Shown piece after piece: positions 44,169-55,187 of a stretch of 64,000 bases of DNA (the first letter of the stretch is position 1; every line of letters starts with the position of its first letter). Position numbers and translations under genes: made by a program. This stretch comes from Carboxylicivirga mesophila. GTDB lineage: Bacteria > Bacteroidota > Bacteroidia > Bacteroidales > Marinilabiliaceae. The notes under the pieces are model-generated. The model was not told the origin of the DNA, ran no database searches, and saw only the letters and a program-made list of their open reading frames with translations. The stretch is from contig NZ_JAGUCN010000030.1 in NCBI RefSeq assembly GCF_018271975.1, positions 1 through 64,000 of the forward strand. The letters are read 5' to 3'.

Positions 44169-44813
44169 ATGAAACAGTTCGTACTACTAATAACACTTAT
44201 AATCTTAATAAACTCGTGCATTGTACCAGTCAATAATAACTCAACCAATCAGATAGTAAAGGAAGAACCCTATGCCTTATATGAAGATTTTGTAAGTAAT
44301 AAATTAGGATGGATTGAAGAAAAAACCTATCAGCATGAGTTAGAAATAAAAAACGGGTACTACTTTATTCACTCAAAAGATACTTCATTTATTTACACTA
44401 GCACCTCACCATTAGATAAATCATTTTTATATGGACTTAAGAACTTTGAGTTAGAATCCAATTTGCAGTTAGTCAAACAAAGCCCCAAGGAAACCCAGTT
44501 TGGTGTTTTCTTTATCAGTGGCACCCTTCAGTATGATTTTATATTAAATTTTGAAGGACTCTGTAAAGTTTTTGAATATAATCATGCCAACCAGACAGAA
44601 AGAACTTTATTGGAAAAAGAGCTTACCAACTTCAACAATAAATCAATTAACAGTTTTAAAATCAAGATGCACGACAAAAAGTTTTCGTTCCATATTGACA
44701 ATGAATTGGCAGGAACTGGAGAAATTGGGTCGGGCAGCTGGCAGGAGATGCGTTTATTTGCTTCATCGGGTACCGATTTAATGCTGCATTCATTTACTAT
44801 TCTAAAACAATAA
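44169..44813 (+). CDS. Lipoprotein with a concanavalin/LamG-like domain
   Basis: This lipoprotein has 214 residues from the ATG at 44169, which directly begins the signal peptide ending in the lipobox INSC. An earlier in-frame ATG at 44130 gives a poor 13-residue leader. The mature protein reads as a jelly-roll domain of the LamG/DUF1080 kind (about 45-214): LYEDFVSNKLGWIEEKTYQHELEIKNGYYFIH, FELESNLQL, FSFHIDNELAGTGEIGSGSWQEMRLFASSGTDLMLHSF. Such domains bind sugars or partner proteins. It lies 88 bases after the SIMPL gene and its stop nearly touches the next start (2 bases), so it is translationally linked to the following membrane protein. Confidence 0.75.
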   Translation: MKQFVLLITLIILINSCIVPVNNNSTNQIVKEEPYALYEDFVSNKLGWIEEKTYQHELEIKNGYYFIHSKDTSFIYTSTSPLDKSFLYGLKNFELESNLQLVKQSPKETQFGVFFISGTLQYDFILNFEGLCKVFEYNHANQTERTLLEKELTNFNNKSINSFKIKMHDKKFSFHIDNELAGTGEIGSGSWQEMRLFASSGTDLMLHSFTILKQ

Positions 44814-44815
44814 CT

Positions 44816-45316
44816 ATGAAAATTGAAACCAAAATTGAATTAAAAGACTACATCAAACTGATGTTTATTCTGACTTACAGAAAAGGGAGTATTATATTCA
44901 GCAGCATTATGGGTGTTTTTTTGGCAGTCATTACCGTAGCCACCTTAACAGGCGATATGGTTGGAAGCGATGGTTTTCCCGTCATGCCACTTGTATTATC
45001 CATGGTGATTCTCATTGTAATTCCTGCATCAGTTTACTATTCTGCCACAAAGAACTATAATACCCATTCGAGACTACAGGAGACCATTACCTATGAGATA
45101 GACCATCAGTTAATCCGCTCAATAGGCGAATCATTTAACTCAGAGATGGACTGGAGCAAGATGCATAAGGTACTGGAATTAAATAGCTGGTTTCTGCTCT
45201 ATCAGAACAAGATGGTGGCCAACCTCATCCCCAAACAAGCGATGGGTGAGCAACGGCATGAACTGAGGGAAATCATCAAGAAACAGAACATTAAATACAA
45301 ATTGAAAAAGGATTAG
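44816..45316 (+). CDS. YcxB-like membrane protein
   Basis: This 166-residue protein starts with a short cytosolic segment (IETKIELKDYIKLMFILTYRKGSIIFSS). Two membrane helices follow (about 29-50 and 62-82: VMPLVLSMVILIVIPASVYYS). A cytosolic C-terminus has the YcxB-type pattern TYEIDHQLIRSIGESFNSEMDWSKMHKVLELNSWFLLYQNKMVANLIPKQAM. The family is widespread in Bacteroidota and Firmicutes and has no established function. The gene is 2 bases after the LamG-like lipoprotein and 37 bases before a transporter gene. Confidence 0.85.
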   Translation: MKIETKIELKDYIKLMFILTYRKGSIIFSSIMGVFLAVITVATLTGDMVGSDGFPVMPLVLSMVILIVIPASVYYSATKNYNTHSRLQETITYEIDHQLIRSIGESFNSEMDWSKMHKVLELNSWFLLYQNKMVANLIPKQAMGEQRHELREIIKKQNIKYKLKKD

Positions 45317-45353
45317 GACTGCCAAACTAAATAACCCATAGAAGAATAAACAG

Positions 45354-46610
45354 ATGAATGAAACACAAAAGTCAAGCATAGCCTTTCTAATTTTTTCGAA
45401 ACTATTTAATCGCCTGGCCTTTTACCTGATGATTACAAATCTGACTAGCTACCTGATGAACTCGCTAAATATGGCGCATGAAATGGCAGGTGGCTATTAT
45501 AGTATATTCTATGGTACGATCACTTTTATAACTTTTTTCTCAGGCCTACTTGGTGATTTAAAGAACCGTGCTAAAGTGGTTACTACCGGCTTTATAATTC
45601 TGACTATTGGGTACATCGCCTTAGTATTTCTACCACACATGCAAGGAGCTGTTATGGTAGCGTTAATAATTTTAGCGCTTGGTCTCGGACTGGTTGGGCC
45701 AAATATGACTGTTTTTCTGGGCAATACCTACAATGAAAAGGGTACCGAAATTTTTGGACTACCTGGATTTATTCTGTTTTCTATGGTAATTAATTTGGTC
45801 GTATTCATTGCCCCACCACTATCCAATTACCTGAAACATTTATTAGGCTATAGCTCAATATTTTTTGTAGCAGTTGCTTTTGCTCTTACGTCTCTTCTTC
45901 TGTTTTTGAAGTTTAAAGCCAATTACAGCCAGCTTGATTTACACATTGAAAACAACACGAAGCAACCTGATGTTACTTATATAAATATAAACACCACCTT
46001 GCTGGTTTCCACCCTTTTTATCTATGCATTGATAGGATTTGTATTATTTCAAAAAGGAATGATCTTTAAATATTCTTTAGGGGAATTTGTTAATCAAGGA
46101 TTCGCCTTAGAGCAAACACTAACAGATGCTGGAAAGTATATTTCTATCATATTGGCTGGTATGTTCGCTATAGTCGCAATTAGAATGAAGCAACTCACTT
46201 GGAAAGGCATTCTAAACATTATTCTCACCGGTACTGTCATTTGTACAATAGCCTGGGTGATGATTGCAGCTAATAAACCTTTGTCGGAGTTAATGGGTAA
46301 AAAGTCCATATTTATTAATGCCTTTGTCATGATATTAATTGCTGAAACATTGATATCTCCAACTGTATCTTATATTGTGTATAGAACCTCACCAGAGCGT
46401 TACAAAGGACTATTTCAGGGCTTGTTATATGCAGTAGCAGCAATCTCTCTTTCTTCTCTTGCTATAGGAGTTAGCTTATACAAAAATGCTAGTCCATCAA
46501 TTGCATTTATCTTTTTCATAGCAGTACTAGCCACTAGCTTAGTGCTAATAATCGTTTTAAAAAGTGCTGTCAGAAAAAAAGTTATCAGTGATGAAATAAA
46601 GACTATTTAA
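45354..46610 (+). CDS. MFS transporter of the POT/PTR-like type with altered proton-coupling motif
   Basis: This 418-residue inner-membrane protein has about 12 helices. The N-terminal layout (NRLAFYLMITNLTSYLMNSLNMAHEMAGGYYSIFYGTITFITFFSGLLGDLKNRAKVV) and LGLGLVGPNMTVFLGN resemble proton-dependent oligopeptide transporters. The POT motif ExxERFxYY of helix 1 appears here as KLFNRLAFY: both glutamates are replaced (Lys, Asn) while the Arg is kept. It is also shorter than usual POTs. If the alignment is right it may work uncoupled, or may be a related MFS branch. The substrate is unknown. Confidence 0.75.
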   Translation: MNETQKSSIAFLIFSKLFNRLAFYLMITNLTSYLMNSLNMAHEMAGGYYSIFYGTITFITFFSGLLGDLKNRAKVVTTGFIILTIGYIALVFLPHMQGAVMVALIILALGLGLVGPNMTVFLGNTYNEKGTEIFGLPGFILFSMVINLVVFIAPPLSNYLKHLLGYSSIFFVAVAFALTSLLLFLKFKANYSQLDLHIENNTKQPDVTYININTTLLVSTLFIYALIGFVLFQKGMIFKYSLGEFVNQGFALEQTLTDAGKYISIILAGMFAIVAIRMKQLTWKGILNIILTGTVICTIAWVMIAANKPLSELMGKKSIFINAFVMILIAETLISPTVSYIVYRTSPERYKGLFQGLLYAVAAISLSSLAIGVSLYKNASPSIAFIFFIAVLATSLVLIIVLKSAVRKKVISDEIKTI

Positions 46611-46662
46611 CCGTGTAACAAAAACTACAATATGATCTAATAGCTAAATCTAATTATTACCC

Positions 46663-47193
46663 ATGATCCTATTCGAAACGCCCAGACTCATCGCCAGGCA
46701 TATTACACAAGCAGATATTTATGAGCTGCTTCCGATTTACAACAAGGAAGCCAACATGCGCTACATCTCCAGCGGTAAGCACCAATGGACGCATACTGAA
46801 CTGACGAATAAGTACAGGCAGGTGAACCAAAACTACCATCTTGGCATCGGCATTTTTGCACTGATATTAAAGTCAGATGATTCGGTGATTGGAGAAGCCG
46901 GCTTATTTAACTCTTTCGATAACCTCCAAAGGTTAGAAATGGGCTATATCATCGACTCAAGCCATTGGGAAAAAGGATTGGGTAAAGAAGTCTGTTGCGG
47001 ACTAATTCAATATGCTTTTCAAACACTGAACACCCAAACACTTATTGCACGCATGTATACCGACAATAAAGCGTCTGTTGCCCTATCTGAGAAATGCGGG
47101 ATGGCCAAAACCGAGAGTGGCCACACTGATGATGGCAAAGAATATTTAGTATTTTCTATTAATAACACCTGCCCTCTGAACCCTGAACTCTGA
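46663..47193 (+). CDS. GNAT N-acetyltransferase (RimJ/RimL type)
   Basis: This 176-residue cytosolic enzyme transfers acetyl groups from acetyl-CoA. ETPRLIARHITQADIYELLPIYN is the usual start of the RimJ/RimL branch, and the fold continues with GEAGLFNSFDNLQRLEMGYIIDSSHWEKGLGKEVCCGLIQYAFQ (acetyl-CoA loop) and ARMYTDNKASVALSEKCGM. The target amine is unknown. The last residues (CPLNPEL) are encoded by a degenerate direct-repeat string ctgaaccctgaactctgaac, which also supplies the stop codon, so the natural 3' end may have been replaced by intergenic repeat sequence. It is convergent with the next gene. Confidence 0.88.
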   Translation: MILFETPRLIARHITQADIYELLPIYNKEANMRYISSGKHQWTHTELTNKYRQVNQNYHLGIGIFALILKSDDSVIGEAGLFNSFDNLQRLEMGYIIDSSHWEKGLGKEVCCGLIQYAFQTLNTQTLIARMYTDNKASVALSEKCGMAKTESGHTDDGKEYLVFSINNTCPLNPEL

Positions 47194-47209
47194 ACTATTA
47201 AACAGTCCA

Positions 47210-47740
47210 CTAATGCATAATTTCCAGCTCTTTCAGCTTCAACTGTTCGGCATTCAAAATACTTTCCATGCTATTTACATCAACATTACTTGCCTCTAAA
47301 AAGTCTGATGGCACTACCACAACCCTGAAGGTCTGATTTTGCGTGTATCCAGGCGGCAGTGTTGACAAATCCAGGTAACTATCCAGAAACACCGACATAT
47401 CAATAATCTGGTTACTGGCTATATCAGCCGAAAAATCATAGTTATACTGAAAAGATGTTCCATTATTGAAATAAACCGTTTGTGGCAAGGGGCGCCAGTA
47501 GTCAATACCTGCCGACTCCCATAAGACATAGGCCAGTATCACATCCGATTCGTAAGGTATAAAACCATTTTGCCTGAAGTTAAATACCAGCTGATAAGCA
47601 TTTGAGCGGTTAAAGTCTCCTGTAAACTCGAAGGTTGTGCCAATAAAATCGCCTCCCTGCGATGGCGGGTGTCCGATAGTATTATCGCACGACGACAAAA
47701 CCAGGCTTAGTGTAAGTAGTATAAGTGCTAAATATTTCAT
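47210..47740 (-). CDS. Small lipoprotein of unknown function
   Basis: This 176-residue protein has a lipoprotein signal ending in LSSC (Cys at residue 18), then DNTIGHPPSQGG. The mature domain is beta-rich (FIGTTFEFTGDFNRSNAYQLVFNF, DVILAYVLWESAGIDYWRPLPQTVYFNNGTSFQYNYDFSADI) and ends with an acidic-basic helix (SILNAEQLKLKELEIMH). No catalytic motif is seen. It resembles small Bacteroidota lipoproteins of unknown role. It stands alone on the minus strand between plus-strand genes. Confidence 0.75.
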   Translation of the reverse strand: MKYLALILLTLSLVLSSCDNTIGHPPSQGGDFIGTTFEFTGDFNRSNAYQLVFNFRQNGFIPYESDVILAYVLWESAGIDYWRPLPQTVYFNNGTSFQYNYDFSADIASNQIIDMSVFLDSYLDLSTLPPGYTQNQTFRVVVVPSDFLEASNVDVNSMESILNAEQLKLKELEIMH

Positions 47741-47978
47741 GAGATTGTTCTTTAAATGACTTAATTCAATATTCGTGCCGCAATACCCGTTAACCCAACT
47801 CGTCCATTAAGAGACAGTCCATAGACGACTATGCTTAATAAACATCCATACCATCTGTTCAGCAACATCCAATCATATGCAGCACATACGGTCAGCTTTT
47901 AAATATCTGAGAACTTATAGATGTAATACACAAAGTATTTGTACTTTAAGCCTGATATAACCAATAATACCAAAAGCA

Positions 47979-48347
47979 ATGAATACCAGCAGCAAGCAAG
48001 ATGAGCGCATCGCTCGCATGACATTTGCCTCAGTTTATCCGCATTATCTGGCCAAGATTGAGAAGAAAGGCCGATCAGAAACAGAACTGCAACAGGTGAT
48101 AGAATGGCTGACCGGATTTGATGCCCCCAAACTACAGCAACTAATCGAGGACAAAGTCACATTCGAATCTTTTTTTCGGGAAGCCACAATTCATAAAAAC
48201 GCACAGCTCATCACCGGGGTCATTTGCGGATACCGGGTTGAAAACATCACAACCCCTTTGAATCAGCAAGTTAGATACCTGGATAAACTGGTAGATGAAC
48301 TGGCTAAAGGGCGTAAAATGGAGAAGATTCTGAGGGGTAGCCTGTAA
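47979..48347 (+). CDS. DUF2200 family protein
   Basis: This 122-residue cytosolic protein has the DUF2200 pattern: RIARMTFASVYPHYLAKIEKKGRSETELQQVIEWLTGFD, then FFREATIHKNAQLITGVICGYRVENITTPLNQQVRYLDKLVDELAKGRKMEKILRG. The family is small, helical and of unknown function, found in many bacteria as single genes. It has no signal peptide. A short palindrome ACAAA-gta-TTTGT lies about 45 bases upstream. Confidence 0.9.
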   Translation: MNTSSKQDERIARMTFASVYPHYLAKIEKKGRSETELQQVIEWLTGFDAPKLQQLIEDKVTFESFFREATIHKNAQLITGVICGYRVENITTPLNQQVRYLDKLVDELAKGRKMEKILRGSL

Positions 48348-48579
48348 GCTAAACTGCGGTTGACCTTACGTGTGGACATCATTGGGTTCTACTATTGAAA
48401 AGATACCCCACTTGTAGATGCACCAACATTAATTAATCACCTGGCAATTTGACATTTACAAGCAATGCCTTTAAATTGCCAAAAATCATTATAAACCAGT
48501 CGAGCAAGCTCTTAAACAACAACTTAATTGTTTATACAAATCATATCTGGATTAATATTTTTAACTAAATCAAGTAAAC

Positions 48580-49176
48580 ATGAGAAAGAAGAGAATGTCA
48601 TTGGTAATATCCTTTATTGGATTAATGAGCTTTATAAGCTTTGCTTACTCTCAGGTTACTATTAAACCGGGAATAGGTATTAACATTACTAACTGGTCGA
48701 AAGACCCGGGTGGGGCAACAACAAGCGGAAATGTTGGCTGGCAGATTGGTGGTACAGTGGCTTTTGGTGAGAAGCTATTTTTTGAACCCGGTTTGTTTTA
48801 TGTGGAGCAATCGACAGAAGTAGATGTCATCGATAGTGAATTGCCCGATAACTTTAAGTTCGATAATAAAATTACTTCGCTCAGGATACCTGTTAACGTT
48901 GGCTATTCAATCCTTGGCAAAGAAGATGGCATGTTTTCGTTACACGTCTTTGGTGGTCCTACTGCCTCTTTTGTTTTAGACGTGAAAGAAACTGAACTAC
49001 TGTCAAAAGATGACCACAAAAGTGTTAACTGGGGCGTTCAGGCTGGTGCAGGCATCAACCTAACCATGTTTTATCTGGATGCATCCTATGAGTGGGGGCT
49101 AAACGAATTTCTGGAGGATATGGATGAAAAAGTTAAATTACAAGGTTTTTATCTCACCGCCGGTATCAAATTTTAA
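48580..49176 (+). CDS. Outer-membrane beta-barrel protein (PorT/porin-family type)
   Basis: This 198-residue protein has a signal peptide (about 1-25, to YSQ) and about eight to ten barrel strands (IKPGIGINITNWSK, VGWQIGGTVAFGEKLFFEPGLFYVEQ, ITSLRIPVNVGYSIL, FSLHVFGGPTASFVLDVKE, VNWGVQAGAGINLTMFYLDASYEWGLNEF, LQGFYLTAGIKF), ending in the aromatic terminus required for barrel insertion. It matches the PF13568-like 'porin family' barrels abundant in Bacteroidota. It is transcribed alone and followed by a terminator. The role is unknown. Confidence 0.85.
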   Translation: MRKKRMSLVISFIGLMSFISFAYSQVTIKPGIGINITNWSKDPGGATTSGNVGWQIGGTVAFGEKLFFEPGLFYVEQSTEVDVIDSELPDNFKFDNKITSLRIPVNVGYSILGKEDGMFSLHVFGGPTASFVLDVKETELLSKDDHKSVNWGVQAGAGINLTMFYLDASYEWGLNEFLEDMDEKVKLQGFYLTAGIKF

Positions 49177-49252
49177 CCCACAATTTCCATTTGGCTATCT
49201 GGTTGCTCACATACAAGGCTGCCAGCGAATTATATTTGGTTAATATTAACAG

Positions 49253-49286
49253 AAATGGGTGTTCAGCAAATGAGCGCCCATTTTTT
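49253..49286 (+). terminator. Terminator after the porin-family gene
   Basis: The 9-bp stem AAATGGGTG / CGCCCATTT (one G-U pair) is followed by T residues, about 75 bases past the stop. Confidence 0.75.
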
Positions 49287-49347
49287 GATTAACCTGATTG
49301 ATGTGCTTAATAATCCACAAACATATCAACCAACTAACTAAAGTTTG

Positions 49348-49355
49348 TATCTTCG
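49348..49355 (+). promoter_or_regulatory. -7 promoter box of the SMR transporter gene
   Basis: TATCTTCG, a common Bacteroidota variant of TAnnTTTG, lies 32 bases before the ATG. No guanidine-riboswitch-like structure is visible in the short leader. Confidence 0.4.
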
Positions 49356-49387
49356 TTAAAGTCCAATAATATCAGACTCTCTAATTC

Positions 49388-49717
49388 ATGAACTGGATCA
49401 TACTTACCATAGCCGGATTATTTGAAGTGGCTTTTGCCTTTTGCCTGGGTAAAGCGAAAGAAACAACTGGTCAGCCCATGTACATGTGGTACACGGGCTT
49501 TATTGTGGCGCTTTGCCTGAGTATGGCCCTGCTGATTAAAGCCACACAAACCCTGCCCATTGGTACAGCCTATGCTGTATGGACCGGTATAGGGGCAGTC
49601 GGAACTGTTCTGATAGGTATCTTTGTGTTTAAAGAGCCAACCACTTTCCTGCGTCTGTTTTTCCTGACCACACTTATTGCCTCCATCATTGGCCTCAAAG
49701 CAGTATCGCAACATTAA
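49388..49717 (+). CDS. SMR-family efflux protein, SugE/Gdx type
   Basis: This 109-residue inner-membrane protein has four helices and the essential glutamate in AGLFEVAFAF (E13). The segment LPIGTAYAVWTGIGAVGTVLIGIFVFKEP matches SugE/Gdx, the branch that exports guanidinium or small quaternary amines, more closely than the EmrE drug-exporter branch. It probably works as an antiparallel homodimer with H+ exchange. The next gene (unknown, 49748) begins 30 bases later but seems unrelated. Confidence 0.92.
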   Translation: MNWIILTIAGLFEVAFAFCLGKAKETTGQPMYMWYTGFIVALCLSMALLIKATQTLPIGTAYAVWTGIGAVGTVLIGIFVFKEPTTFLRLFFLTTLIASIIGLKAVSQH

Positions 49718-49747
49718 AAAAAGTCATACCAACCCAATACAAACAAA

Positions 49748-50383
49748 ATGGAACAAGCAACCAACATTGAAAAACTACAGGCTTTTGCTAAACGAACAGG
49801 CCGCGAGATATTCTTTACCGAAGATCAATACCCACTGCCTCCCTATAGGCAGATACCGCGCTATAAAAGAACCGTTTACATCCCTTACAACGAAGAGAAG
49901 CAACTGTTTTTTGTGCTTTTCAGCGATCCCTATTATCAAATAGGCGAACACACCGTCTTTTGTGGCATTTACTTTAAAACCAACATACCGGCATCGGTCA
50001 GGCTCAATTTCAGACCGAAAAGTATTTTTGACAAGCTGAATCCCTTTTTATCGAAGAAAACACTTAAAATCGATGAGCGCTTATTCGATTCTAAAGTAGT
50101 CATAAGCGGTAACGATACATCCACCATAAAGCGCTACTTCAAGCACTCGGTGCTGCAACGCTTAATGATTGAGAAGCTCAACTCCAATATGTTCATGAAG
50201 TTCTCCATTAACGAAACGCCGGTTGATTTTGTGCCCGAGCTAAAAGATAACTCCCATTTTGCCCTCATTAATCCGCAGGAGTGGGTGCTTGATGCTCAAA
50301 CCATTGAGCAGTGGTTTAGCACCATGAAACAAATACACGCCATATTTCAAAAGAAAGAAGTAGAACATATCACCTACCTGTAA
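49748..50383 (+). CDS. Conserved-looking cytosolic protein, function unknown
   Basis: This 211-residue soluble protein has no signal peptide. It has two motif-like regions: AFAKRTGREIFFTEDQYPLPPYRQIPRYKRTVYIPY at the N-terminus and a C-terminal domain KFSINETPVDFVPELKDNSHFALINPQEWVLDAQTIEQWFSTMKQIHAIFQ. I do not recognise a family. The stop codon shares one base with the start of the next membrane protein (TAATG), so the two are translationally coupled and likely work together. Confidence 0.7.
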   Translation: MEQATNIEKLQAFAKRTGREIFFTEDQYPLPPYRQIPRYKRTVYIPYNEEKQLFFVLFSDPYYQIGEHTVFCGIYFKTNIPASVRLNFRPKSIFDKLNPFLSKKTLKIDERLFDSKVVISGNDTSTIKRYFKHSVLQRLMIEKLNSNMFMKFSINETPVDFVPELKDNSHFALINPQEWVLDAQTIEQWFSTMKQIHAIFQKKEVEHITYL

Positions 50384-51159
50384 TGGAAGAAAACAAACGC
50401 CTATTTTCACAAAAAGCCATAGCTCTGGCAACATTCTTTGGGGGACCAGCGGCTGCAGGCTACCTTATCAAAAAGAATTACGATGCATACGGTGAATTGA
50501 GTAAAGGAAAAAATGCGTTTGCCATTGGGGTGATAAGCACTATTCTCTTATTCTCTGGCATCTTTTCAATCCCTGAATCCATCATCGATAAGATACCTAA
50601 TGCCCTTATCCCGGCTGTTTATACAGGCATCATCTATCTCATTGTTGAAAAATTACAGGGACATTGGCTGGATGAGCACAAAGCCGCGGATGGTGAGTTC
50701 TACACAATGTGGCGTTCAGCAGGCATTGGGGTCATATTTACGCTTATCATCCTGGTTGGTGTTGGGGCTACGGCTTTTATCGCTGGTGATTTATCACAGC
50801 CTGACTACAATGCGGATTATTATAATACTGAGTTCAATAAGTTCATTAAAAATGAAAATACAGCACTTGCCATATTTGAAGTGATTGATGTAGCCGATCC
50901 TCAGTACAGTATTAAAGAACTTAGCAAAGGCGTTGTATTGTGGCAACTTAATAAAGAAATCATTACCAATTTGGACACTATCAGCAATTTACCTCCTGAA
51001 TTCATATTACAAAACAATAAACTGAAAGAGTATTGTGATCTGAGAGTGAGTTATAATGAAGTTATTATTAAAGCAATATCAGAAGATACAGACCTCTACA
51101 ATTCGGAGATTGACAAGATTGGTTCACATATTAACAAAGTACTCGAAGAGCTTAATTAA
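50383..51159 (+). CDS. Membrane protein with four helices and soluble C-terminus, function unknown
   Basis: This 258-residue protein has hydrophobic segments at about 12-30 (AIALATFFGGPAAAGYLI), 46-62, 72-88 and 112-134 (AGIGVIFTLIILVGVGATAFIAG). A C-terminal helical soluble domain of about 120 residues follows (DYYNTEFNKFIKNENTALAIFEVIDVADPQYSI to NKVLEELN). Two of the helices are Gly/Ala rich. It is coupled to the upstream cytosolic protein by a one-base TAATG overlap. I know of no named family that fits. Confidence 0.7.
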   Translation: MEENKRLFSQKAIALATFFGGPAAAGYLIKKNYDAYGELSKGKNAFAIGVISTILLFSGIFSIPESIIDKIPNALIPAVYTGIIYLIVEKLQGHWLDEHKAADGEFYTMWRSAGIGVIFTLIILVGVGATAFIAGDLSQPDYNADYYNTEFNKFIKNENTALAIFEVIDVADPQYSIKELSKGVVLWQLNKEIITNLDTISNLPPEFILQNNKLKEYCDLRVSYNEVIIKAISEDTDLYNSEIDKIGSHINKVLEELN

Positions 51160-51169
51160 CAGATTCAAC

Positions 51170-51613
51170 ATGCAAAGAGCCGTCCTGTTATATGCCCTGT
51201 TAGCTATAAACCTCCATATATCGGGTCAGTCATCCTGCCTGATAGATTGCCATGCTTCTAGCTGTGACGAAGAACAGGAACCGGATAATTTTGACAACAG
51301 GTTGTCAGAACTACTTTTCAGTAATGACACCTTATTAATCATTGTTCAGCTGGTTGATAACTGTGCCTATGCCAGTGAGCCGCTTTATGCCGAAGCTCAA
51401 TTAGTCAACGACACCATACAACTGTCTTACTCGCTGGAGCCACAAATAACCGATACCCTTTATCAGGATGGACAAATCATTTATGAATTTACCTCCCCTT
51501 ATTATGAGTGCGATTGTTGCTTTGAACTGACCTATCTGCTCCGAGACATTCCTCATCGTTCAATGCCCATCAGGTTAAACAATCAAATCATATACCCCGC
51601 CATCAAGCGTTAA
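51170..51613 (+). CDS. Small Cys-rich exported protein of unknown function
   Basis: The ATG at 51170 directly follows the previous stop and starts a signal peptide (MQRAVLLYALLAINLHISGQ), giving about 147 residues. A longer reading from 51056 would overlap the preceding gene by about 100 bases and is rejected. The mature part has several cysteines (SCLIDCHASSCDEE, DNCAYASEP, YYECDCCFEL) that could form disulfides, and beta-strand segments (DTLLIIVQLVDN, YAEAQLVNDTIQLSYSLE). It lies 10 bases after the membrane gene, so it is probably the third member of the 49748-51613 operon. Confidence 0.72.
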   Translation: MQRAVLLYALLAINLHISGQSSCLIDCHASSCDEEQEPDNFDNRLSELLFSNDTLLIIVQLVDNCAYASEPLYAEAQLVNDTIQLSYSLEPQITDTLYQDGQIIYEFTSPYYECDCCFELTYLLRDIPHRSMPIRLNNQIIYPAIKR

Positions 51614-51794
51614 CTCAAAGGCGTTATACAACATTCTTCTGTGACTCCGGACACGAAATCAAGGCAACATCATTCAAGCATCCTCAGAGCATTTATGCGT
51701 TCAACTACCCGCTAACATTGCGTTAAGAGCCCTATACTCCATCAGCGTTAGTGTTTAAAAACTAAATACTTAAGCTTAATTGTATTGATTCTAA

Positions 51795-54092
<2,298 letters not shown>

Positions 54093-54128
54093 ATAAACAC
54101 ATTACTTGAACCAACAAGTACAAATCAC

Positions 54129-54163
54129 AGGGTTAGGTTCCGAAGGGAGCTTAACCCTTTTTT
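54129..54163 (+). terminator. Terminator after katG
   Basis: The stem AGGGTTA / TAACCCT encloses a partly pairable loop (GGTTCCGAAGGGAGCT) and is followed by TTTTTT. Confidence 0.8.
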
Positions 54164-54276
54164 GTTTAAACAGTAATAACTCTATTTTGCTCACACTCCT
54201 TATCTGCATTCAATGACCACTTTGAACTCAGCTTAATTAATTACCTTTAGCAGCAGTAACTCAACATGCTCTAACA

Positions 54277-55164
54277 ATGGATTACCGGGATCAAGTTTTT
54301 ATTGCCGTAGCCGAACACCTTAGTTTTTCCAAAGCCGCCGAAGACCTCAACATCAGTCAGCCAGCGGTTACCAAGCATATTAAAGAGCTGGAAAACCGCT
54401 ACGACATTAACCTGTTTGAGCGCAAAGGCAACAAAATATACTTAACCAGAGCCGGCAAGAAGGTGTACAATGCCTTTAAGCAAATAGCCACCCAATACCG
54501 TGAGCTGGATTTTGAAGTGAGCCAGATGCATGATACAGTGGCGGGTGAATTCATCATAGGTGCCAGCTCAACCATATCGCAGTATGTTATTCCTCAAGCA
54601 ATTGCTTCATTTCACAAGCGCTACCCAAAGATTCAGATACACCTGGTCAACGGCAATTCATTTGATATGGAAAAGCTGCTGCTGAATAACCAGGTGGACC
54701 TGGCACTGGTCGAAAACCAGGGGTCGCAGGCCGGCATCGGCTACAAAAGCTTTATGAATGACGAACTGATAGTGGTGACAGGGGCCAATAGTGTGTATGG
54801 CAAGCGCAAAACCATTAGCAAAGAAGACCTGATGCGCTTTCCCATCGTACTGAGGGAACAAGGTTCCGGCACATTGGAAGTCATTAAAAAAGCCTTCACC
54901 GGGCAAAGCATCCCATTTGATAACCTCAACACCTTTATTCACCTGGGCAGTACTGAATCCATCAAAAACTTTCTGCTTGATTTTGACGGCATTGCCATCA
55001 TCTCTGAAAAAGCAGCCTTAACAGAGCTATACATGAAAAGCCTGGTTAAACTGACGGTTAACGACTTCACCATTCCACGCACATTCAGAATGGCTTTTAA
55101 GCAGGGACACAAAAGCAGACTGGTTGAACTATTCGAGAACTTTCTATTCAACTATAACTTTTAG
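54277..55164 (+). CDS. LysR-family transcriptional regulator
   Basis: This 295-residue protein has an N-terminal winged helix (about 1-60: AVAEHLSFSKAAEDLNISQPAVTKHIKELENRYDINLFERKGNKIYLTRAGKKV) and a C-terminal substrate-binding domain (about 90-290) of the CysB/CbbR kind (GEFIIGASSTISQYVIPQAIASFHKRYPKIQIHLVNGNS, DLALVENQG). It lies immediately upstream of, and in line with, the yeiH-like gene, so it probably activates the two exporter genes in response to a sulfur metabolite or similar ligand. Its closest well-known analogue in E. coli, YeiE, is also a neighbour of yeiH. Confidence 0.92.
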   Translation: MDYRDQVFIAVAEHLSFSKAAEDLNISQPAVTKHIKELENRYDINLFERKGNKIYLTRAGKKVYNAFKQIATQYRELDFEVSQMHDTVAGEFIIGASSTISQYVIPQAIASFHKRYPKIQIHLVNGNSFDMEKLLLNNQVDLALVENQGSQAGIGYKSFMNDELIVVTGANSVYGKRKTISKEDLMRFPIVLREQGSGTLEVIKKAFTGQSIPFDNLNTFIHLGSTESIKNFLLDFDGIAIISEKAALTELYMKSLVKLTVNDFTIPRTFRMAFKQGHKSRLVELFENFLFNYNF

Positions 55165-55187
55165 TTATCTTTAATAAATATATAGTA

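Noticed and set aside
49287-49387. Guanidine riboswitch upstream of the SugE/Gdx-type gene
   Set aside because: The leader is short and AT-rich, and I see no conserved guanidine-riboswitch elements.
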